Positions 1 through 4,400 of a stretch of 5,853 nucleotides of DNA are shown here, piece by piece. Source of the stretch: an uncultured bacterium (GTDB lineage: Bacteria; Verrucomicrobiota; Kiritimatiellia; RFP12; UBA1067); assembly GCA_946401765.1 (NCBI GenBank), contig CAMIVJ010000192.1:1-5853 (forward strand), given 5' to 3'. A program made the position numbers and the translations under genes. Under the pieces are notes generated by a model, which worked only from the letters and a program-made list of their open reading frames with translations, had not been told where the DNA came from and searched no databases. Numbering within the stretch: position 1 is the first letter of the stretch; the number at the start of each line of letters is the position of its first letter.

Positions 1-333
1 GGAAAAGGTGTCCGCCGGACCGTCCACGCGGTCGCACCACAGGAACTGGTTGCAGTCGAATTCGCGTGATAGGAACTTGACCGTCATCTCCACCACGTCA
101 GAATCCAGCGGACGGAAGTCCGTCACGATGCGCTGCCCGGACAGCAACGCGTTGCCGTTTTTCTCCACGTTCGTGTCAACGTACTCAAGATCCTGATATC
201 CCGCCACAACGCCAACGGCGTTGGTTACGCAGATATCCGCCGCGCGCGAGACGCCACACGTCGCAACAAAGGCAAGGAGAGCCATTACCATACGCCCACT
301 CCCTCCAATGGCCAATTCTGCAAGTCGAATCAT
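1..333 (-). CDS. Exported protein of unknown function, N-terminal part (runs off the left edge)
   Basis: This frame is open from an ATG at 333 to the window edge, giving 111 codons without a stop. The N-terminus looks like an export signal: a 14-residue lead (MIRLAELAIGGSGR), a hydrophobic stretch (MVMALLAFVATCGV), and a small-residue cleavage site around Ser29-Arg30-Ala31. V-A-T-C at residues 23-26 is a weak lipobox alternative. A purine-rich Shine-Dalgarno-like stretch (AAGGGA, 342-347) lies 8 nt upstream. ATGs at codons 15 and 17 are possible starts but would lose the positively charged lead. Residues 46-100 (YQDLEYVDT, then DFRPLDSDVVEMTVKF and NQFLWCDR) resemble, from memory, a module in large exported proteins of Kiritimatiellota and relatives (a LEYIESTGTQYIDTG-like opening followed by an R/K-V-E-M beta strand), probably a LamG-like beta-sandwich. 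That resemblance is an inference; the function is unknown. The gene has its own candidate promoter and follows the tRNA terminator, so it is probably transcribed separately. Confidence 0.75.
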   Translation of the reverse strand, partial: MIRLAELAIGGSGRMVMALLAFVATCGVSRAADICVTNAVGVVAGYQDLEYVDTNVEKNGNALLSGQRIVTDFRPLDSDVVEMTVKFLSREFDCNQFLWCDRVDGPADTFS

Positions 334-355
334 CTTCTCTTTCCCTTTTAGGTCT

Positions 356-371
356 GAATGATAACATCACT
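356..371 (-). promoter_or_regulatory. Candidate extended -10 promoter for the exported protein at 1-333
   Basis: On the minus strand TGT-TATCAT (366-358) matches an extended -10 element (TGnTATAAT) at five of six core positions. It lies 24 nt before the ATG at 333, leaving a leader of roughly 18 nt. No convincing -35 box is found 16-18 nt upstream, where the sequence is part of the palindrome at 382-394; an extended -10 can work without one. The box sits in an imperfect inverted repeat, AATGAT-AAC-ATCACT (357-371), very like the one at the promoter of the repeat protein. Confidence 0.45.
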
Positions 372-381
372 TAGCAATAAC

Positions 382-394
382 GGGGACAGTCCCC
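382..394. repeat. Short perfect palindrome GGGGAC-A-GTCCCC
   Basis: A perfect 6-bp inverted repeat around a single base lies in the spacer between the tRNA terminator and the exported-protein gene. It could be an operator, because it covers the place where a -35 box would be. It could also be a scattered REP-like palindrome; motifs of this kind (GGGGACAGTCCCC) recur, to my recollection, in some PVC-group genomes. No T-run follows on either strand, so it is not an ordinary intrinsic terminator. Confidence 0.4.
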
Positions 395-404
395 CTTCTA
401 CACG

Positions 405-438
405 TATAAACAAAAGCCCCTAGTGGTGACTAGGGACT
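405..438 (-). terminator. Intrinsic terminator after tRNA-Arg
   Basis: On the minus strand AGTCCCTAGT (438-429) pairs with ACTAGGGGCT (424-415) around the loop CACC (428-425). This gives a 10-bp stem with one G-T wobble, directly followed by TTTTGTTTA (414-406, overlapping the stem's last T). It begins 15 nt past the encoded CCA of the tRNA. It is the only convincing terminator in the window and should end transcripts carrying the tRNA, and perhaps the repeat-protein gene upstream. Confidence 0.88.
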
Positions 439-452
439 CTGCATCGCTTTAA

Positions 453-529
453 TGGTGCGACTGACTGGGATCGAACCAGCAACCTTCGGCTTCGGAGGCC
501 AACGCTCTATCCAATTGAGCTACAGTCGC
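453..529 (-). tRNA. tRNA-Arg, anticodon CCG, with encoded CCA
   Basis: The 77-nt minus-strand sequence folds as a full cloverleaf. The acceptor stem is GCGACTG (529-523) with CAGTCGC (463-457), all seven pairs Watson-Crick. The D arm is GCTC/GAGC. The anticodon stem is TTGGC/GCCGA with one wobble pair, around the loop CTCCGAA. The variable region is AGGTT. The T arm is GCTGG/CCAGT around TTCGATC. The discriminator base is A (456) and CCA is encoded (455-453). The anticodon at 495-493 is CCG, reading the arginine codon CGG. It lies 46 nt downstream of the repeat-protein stop codon on the same strand and is followed by a terminator. No promoter of its own is evident in the short gap. Confidence 0.97.
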
Positions 530-545
530 GGCGGAAGCCGTAGGC

Positions 546-568
546 GACGCGCGCCGAGGCGCGCCGTC
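546..568 (-). other. GC-rich hairpin between the repeat-protein gene and the tRNA
   Basis: On the minus strand GACG(G)CGCGC and GCGCGCGTC can pair around the loop CTCG: nine pairs with one bulged G, almost all G-C. No T-run follows; the next bases are GCCTACGG. It is therefore not a standard intrinsic terminator. It may protect the 3' end of the upstream mRNA or mark a processing point ahead of the tRNA 5' end, 16 nt away. Those roles are inference; only the pairing is seen. Confidence 0.5.
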
Positions 569-575
569 AGCTACA

Positions 576-1313
576 TCAGAAGTAGCAGTTGAAGATCGGA
601 ATGAACGGAACCTTGTTGTCCATGATCAGGTTCACAAGGCCGATCTGGAAACCGGCCGAGCAGGTGGCCGCGTAGTTCACGAGGCCGAGCTGGGCGCCGC
701 GCAGGTCGTCCGTCATGTTGAAGAGCACCGCGGTCTGGAAACCATGCACGCGGCGGGCGAGGTTCGCGCCGAGCGCGATCTGCCAGCCCCACATGTCCTC
801 CTGAACCATGCTGCCCACGCCGCCGATCTCGATGCCGTAGAACGAGCCGCCCGTGCCAGCGCCGATGCCGTCGATCGAAAGGCCCATCACCTCGCGGTTG
901 ACGCCGAACACGTCCACGTTCAGGCCGTAGAGCGTGCGGTTGCAGAGGTTGAAGCAGGAGCAGGTGAGGCCCACCGCGTCGCGGTTGGCGAGGTTGAAGC
1001 AGAGAGCGGCCTGCACGCCGTACATGTCGAGACGTGCGACGTTGACGAGGCCTGCGGCCTCGATGCCGTACATCTTGTTGCAGTCGCTGTAGAGGAAATT
1101 CACATCAAGGCCGAACACGTCCCAGTTATACCCCCAGGGAAGCGTGAGATACGGCGATGCGATACCCACCGCAAGGACGGTATAGCCATACGACTTGGGG
1201 TCTGGCGCGCCCGGATAGGTCTTCTCGGCGGCAGGCTCCTGGGCGAGGGCCGGCTGGACGGCGAGCGCGGCGAGCGCGCACGCGAAGATTCCACGCTTGA
1301 TGGTACGGTTCAT
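576..1313 (-). CDS. Secreted surface/outer-membrane repeat protein (LA_2272-like)
   Basis: The gene encodes 245 residues. Residues 1-24 form a clear signal peptide (MNRTIKR, hydrophobic core, ALA cleavage before Gln25). Residues 25-65 are a Pro/Tyr-rich lead. Residues 66-233 are about eleven tandem repeats of 15-16 residues, pattern aromatic/hydrophobic-x-G-hydrophobic-x-hydrophobic, often ending L/F-x-N-hydrophobic; examples are MYGIEAAGLVNVARLD, VHGFQTAVLFNMTDD and SAGFQIGLVNLIMDN. The tail KVPFIPIFNCYF ends in Phe, as many outer-membrane proteins do. The GxQIGLVN repeats and PFIPIFN tail resemble proteins annotated as LA_2272-family surface repeat proteins; this is recalled, not searched, and no biochemical role is known to me. 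The mature part has seven cysteines, four of them in residues 105-124. The start at 1313 is chosen because AAGGAG lies 5 nt upstream and the promoter at 1364-1392 starts transcription downstream of the longer in-frame ATG at 1385. Confidence 0.88.
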   Translation of the reverse strand: MNRTIKRGIFACALAALAVQPALAQEPAAEKTYPGAPDPKSYGYTVLAVGIASPYLTLPWGYNWDVFGLDVNFLYSDCNKMYGIEAAGLVNVARLDMYGVQAALCFNLANRDAVGLTCSCFNLCNRTLYGLNVDVFGVNREVMGLSIDGIGAGTGGSFYGIEIGGVGSMVQEDMWGWQIALGANLARRVHGFQTAVLFNMTDDLRGAQLGLVNYAATCSAGFQIGLVNLIMDNKVPFIPIFNCYF

Positions 1314-1318
1314 TTGAA

Positions 1319-1324
1319 CTCCTT
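1319..1324 (-). promoter_or_regulatory. Strong Shine-Dalgarno that fixes the start of the repeat protein
   Basis: AAGGAG on the minus strand is followed by five bases (TTCAA) and the ATG at 1313. This near-ideal site, followed by a canonical signal peptide, decides for the start at 1313 over the in-frame ATG at 1385. Confidence 0.9.
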
Positions 1325-1363
1325 TTTTCTTTTCTGAAATCCTTTGAGGTTGAACGGTTGTAA

Positions 1364-1392
1364 ATGATACATCATTCGCGCGCACAAGTCAA
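1364..1392 (-). promoter_or_regulatory. Sigma70-type promoter of the repeat-protein gene
   Basis: On the minus strand TTGACT (1392-1387) and TATCAT (1369-1364) each match five of six consensus bases and are separated by the optimal 17 nt. The predicted transcription start is near 1357, giving a leader of about 44 nt. The -10 box is embedded in a perfect inverted repeat, AATGAT-AC-ATCATT (1363-1376), which could be an operator. The promoter lies about 70 nt beyond the stop codon of the alpha-2-macroglobulin gene, so the repeat protein can be expressed independently of it. Confidence 0.72.
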
Positions 1393-1462
1393 CCACCAAT
1401 GTGAGTTTCGTCAAAATTTCACAACAGCGGCAGGGCGATGCGCCAGGGGGGACGACCTCCGC

Positions 1463-4400
1463 TCACTTCGCCACCTTCACGCGTCCGGAAGCCCCGCATG
1501 AGTGCACCGACGGATCGTACATCGCCTCGACGGAAGATCCGGGCAGCACGAAGTCGCCAGCGCCAACCACGCGCACGGGATAGAAGAAGCGCACGCTTTC
1601 GCCAGCGCCGAGAGAGAAGCGGCGCGAGAAGCCAAGAACGCGGTCGTCGCGCATCTCGCGGCGCAGCAGCCACCCATGCGCATTCTTGCCCATGAACGGA
1701 TAGGCGTCAAGGCCAAGCGGCGAATGGTCGGGCTCGAAGCATGCAGGCAGCAGCTCCTCCACCACGAGGTCGGAATACGTGGTCTTTACCGGCGCCGAGA
1801 GCGTCACCTCCACAATGAGCATCTCGCCGCGCACGAATCCGTCGGGCGCAGCAGCCGCGCCGTCGGTGCGCAGGAACCTGCGCGAGACGGATATGCCGCG
1901 CGTCTCTGGACGCCGCGACGCGGCGTCGGCCACCGCCAGACTTGTAACCGTCACGAACGCGTCGCCCTGCCCCTTGTTCACGAGCGCCACCTCGCCGCCG
2001 CCCGTCATGCGCTCCGCTCTCTTCGGCGACATCTTGCGCGCCTCGGCGCCCTCAACCTGCAGAAACACCTCAGGAATTCCGATCGTCGTGGAGGTGGCGC
2101 GATAGTAGCAGCCAAGGGCAAGAAGCACGTGGGCGTTCGCCTCGGTGGTGCCCCAGTGGCATGTGGAGGCATCGCGGCGCGAGGCGAGATAGAGGGCAAG
2201 CGCGGCAAGGCGCTCGTCCTTTGGATCAACGTCGAGCCGCGCCAGCATGGCGAACGCGGCGTCCTTTACGGAAGCCGGCTCGCCGATCAGGGATTCAACG
2301 AGCGTCTTCGCGCGCGGCACATCGCCCCCTCGCGCGAAGGCGCGTGCGAGGCGCGCGCGGGAGAGCGCCGAAAGCGAGGCGCGCCGGTCGAACCAGTGCA
2401 GCATTCGGTCGCGGTCCGCCTGGCCTGCGAGCGCCAGCGTGTGGCATGCGTAAACGCTCACAGTCTCGTTCGTGGACATCGCCCAGCCGCGCAGGAAATT
2501 GCGCACTCGGCCAAGCGGCCCCTTCGGCACGTCGAAGCCGCTCGCCGAGGCCTCGACGAGGAAATGCGCCGCCCAGAGCGACACTTCGCGGTTCCACGGC
2601 GGCGTGTCGCAGTCGGGCCACATCACGAAGTCGTTCGCGCGCACCATGTCGCAAACGCGCCGGATCCCCTCCGCCACGAAGCTCTTGGCGTCCTCCGCCG
2701 CCGACGTCTCGGCGACAGGCAGCGTGTTGAGAAGCCCTCCCGCCGAGACGAGCGGAAAGACGCGCGACACGGTCTGCTCCAGACATCCGTACGGATACCC
2801 CATGAGATACTCAAGCGCCGACGCGAGCTCCGCCACTGGGCTGCCGGAGGCAATGAACGTGCGCTGCGCGCATTCGGGCAGCGCCGCGGCCGTGTTCGGG
2901 AAAACGCGTCTTTCCCCCGCTTTGAGAGCGACGGTCGCGGCGGTCTTCACCCACGGGGCTGCCGGACGCACCGGCAGAAGAATCTCGTTCTTGTGCTTCT
3001 CTCCTAGTCCTTCGGCCACAAACACAATCGTGCCCTGGCCTGGCGTGGATCCCGCCCGCACCGCGAACGCGAGCGTCTCGCTCGCTCCGTCCTCAAGAAC
3101 CACCTTCCCGTGCACTGGCGCGGCAAGTCCCACTGCGCCTCCCGCCATAAGGTCGTATGCCACCTCGCCCTTCGCGCCGCTGCGGTTGGAGAGCGTCATC
3201 GTGGCGAGGAACTCGTCGTCAGGCGCCGCGAAACGCGGAGCGTCCGGCTGCATCACGAGATTCGGCGTGACCTTGGCCTGCACCGACGAGGCGCCGGTGG
3301 CGCGGGCGTTGTACGCAACGGCCGTCACGCGCACCTCGCCCACGAACTCGGGCAGATCGAAAGGCACGGTGGCGCGGCCATCCTTGAGCGGCACGTCGAG
3401 CTTCCACATGCTGAGCGGCTTGTAGCGACGCGAGGGAACGGGACTCACGCGGCGGAAGAGATCGCCGTCAGCGCCGCCGCCAGTCTTCGCACCTGCGCGT
3501 TTAAGGCCATCGCCGAGTATCGGGAGAATGCGGTTGTAGACGTCGTAGAGCGAGTCCTCGCCGCTGCGCGGCTCTCCGAACCATCCTGCTGGGTCGGGCG
3601 TCTTCTGGTCGGTGAGCAGGTTGATGCCTTCGTCGACTACGGTGACGACGGCGCGCTCGCCGGTCGCCGCCGGGCCGGCGGCCTCCACATCCACGGTCAC
3701 GTGCGAGCCGCCCGTCGGCGCGCATTCGACATTGGCCTTCACATGCACGTCGATGGAGCTGTCGGGCGTGGCGCACTTGATCGCAATGCGGCCAAGCGCG
3801 CGGTTGGCCACCTGCCGCTGGCCCGGCTTCACCGCCTGAACCACGCTCAGCGCCACGTCCACGCCAGGCGCCCACGCGGCCTCCACGCTCTCCAGCTCTA
3901 TCTCGCATGTGACGTTGGTGAGCGAGAGAACCTGCGAATACACAGTCTTGTCGCGCATCACCGTGAGCAATGCCGAACCGGCGAAAGGCGCCTTCACGGT
4001 GATCCTCGCACGCTCCCCGGGATGATAGACGGCCTTGTCCGCCTTGAGCGAGACGCGCGAAGGATTCTCGAGCGGCGCACGCACGGCGGCGTCGCCCTCG
4101 CCGCCCGCCCAGTAGGATGCGGAGAACGTCACATCCGTTCCCTGCTCGCGCAGAGTCACGGCGTAGTCGCCGCAGGACGGCGCCGGCAACTCGAGCATGC
4201 CCAGGCCGGACTGCGCCACCATCACCTCAACCTCGTCGCCAAGCGGGATGCGCACCTTGTCAGACCGCCATTCCCATGAATCCCCGCTCCTCTTAAGGCC
4301 ATACACCGTCTCCACGCGCTCGAAGCGCGCCGTCAGACGGCGTTCGCCGCGGCACGGCGAACCATCTGGATTGACCACCACCACCCGGCACTTGCGCTTC

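Noticed and set aside
185..370. Minus-strand 61-codon frame overlapping the start of the exported protein
   Set aside because: It is Arg/Trp/Cys-rich without domain features. The neighbouring frame has a signal peptide and stays open to the window edge.
382..530. tRNA 3' end as an integration site of a mobile element
   Set aside because: No integrase gene and no repeated copy of the tRNA 3' segment is visible, and an intact terminator follows the tRNA directly.
744..1337. Plus-strand open frame of 197 codons with repeated Val-Asp-Ala-Val-His patterns
   Set aside because: Its periodicity is only the reverse complement of the 45-48-nt repeats of the minus-strand surface protein.
1314..1385. 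Longer start for the repeat protein at the ATG at 1385
   Set aside because: It lies upstream of the predicted transcription start, has no Shine-Dalgarno, and would put 24 polar residues before a canonical signal peptide.
1386..1462. Intrinsic terminator after the macroglobulin gene
   Set aside because: Only a weak GGCG-CAT-CGCC hairpin is present, with no T-run directly after it. The gene may end by Rho or read into the next gene.
1502..3007. Plus-strand open frame of 501 codons opposite the macroglobulin gene
   Set aside because: It is rich in Arg, His and Ala, has no recognisable domain, and is the mirror of a well-supported gene with G/C third positions. Such long antisense frames are expected in high-GC DNA.
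3110..4279. Plus-strand open frame of 389 codons opposite the macroglobulin middle
   Set aside because: His/Arg/Ala-rich composition and no domain; another shadow of the minus-strand gene.
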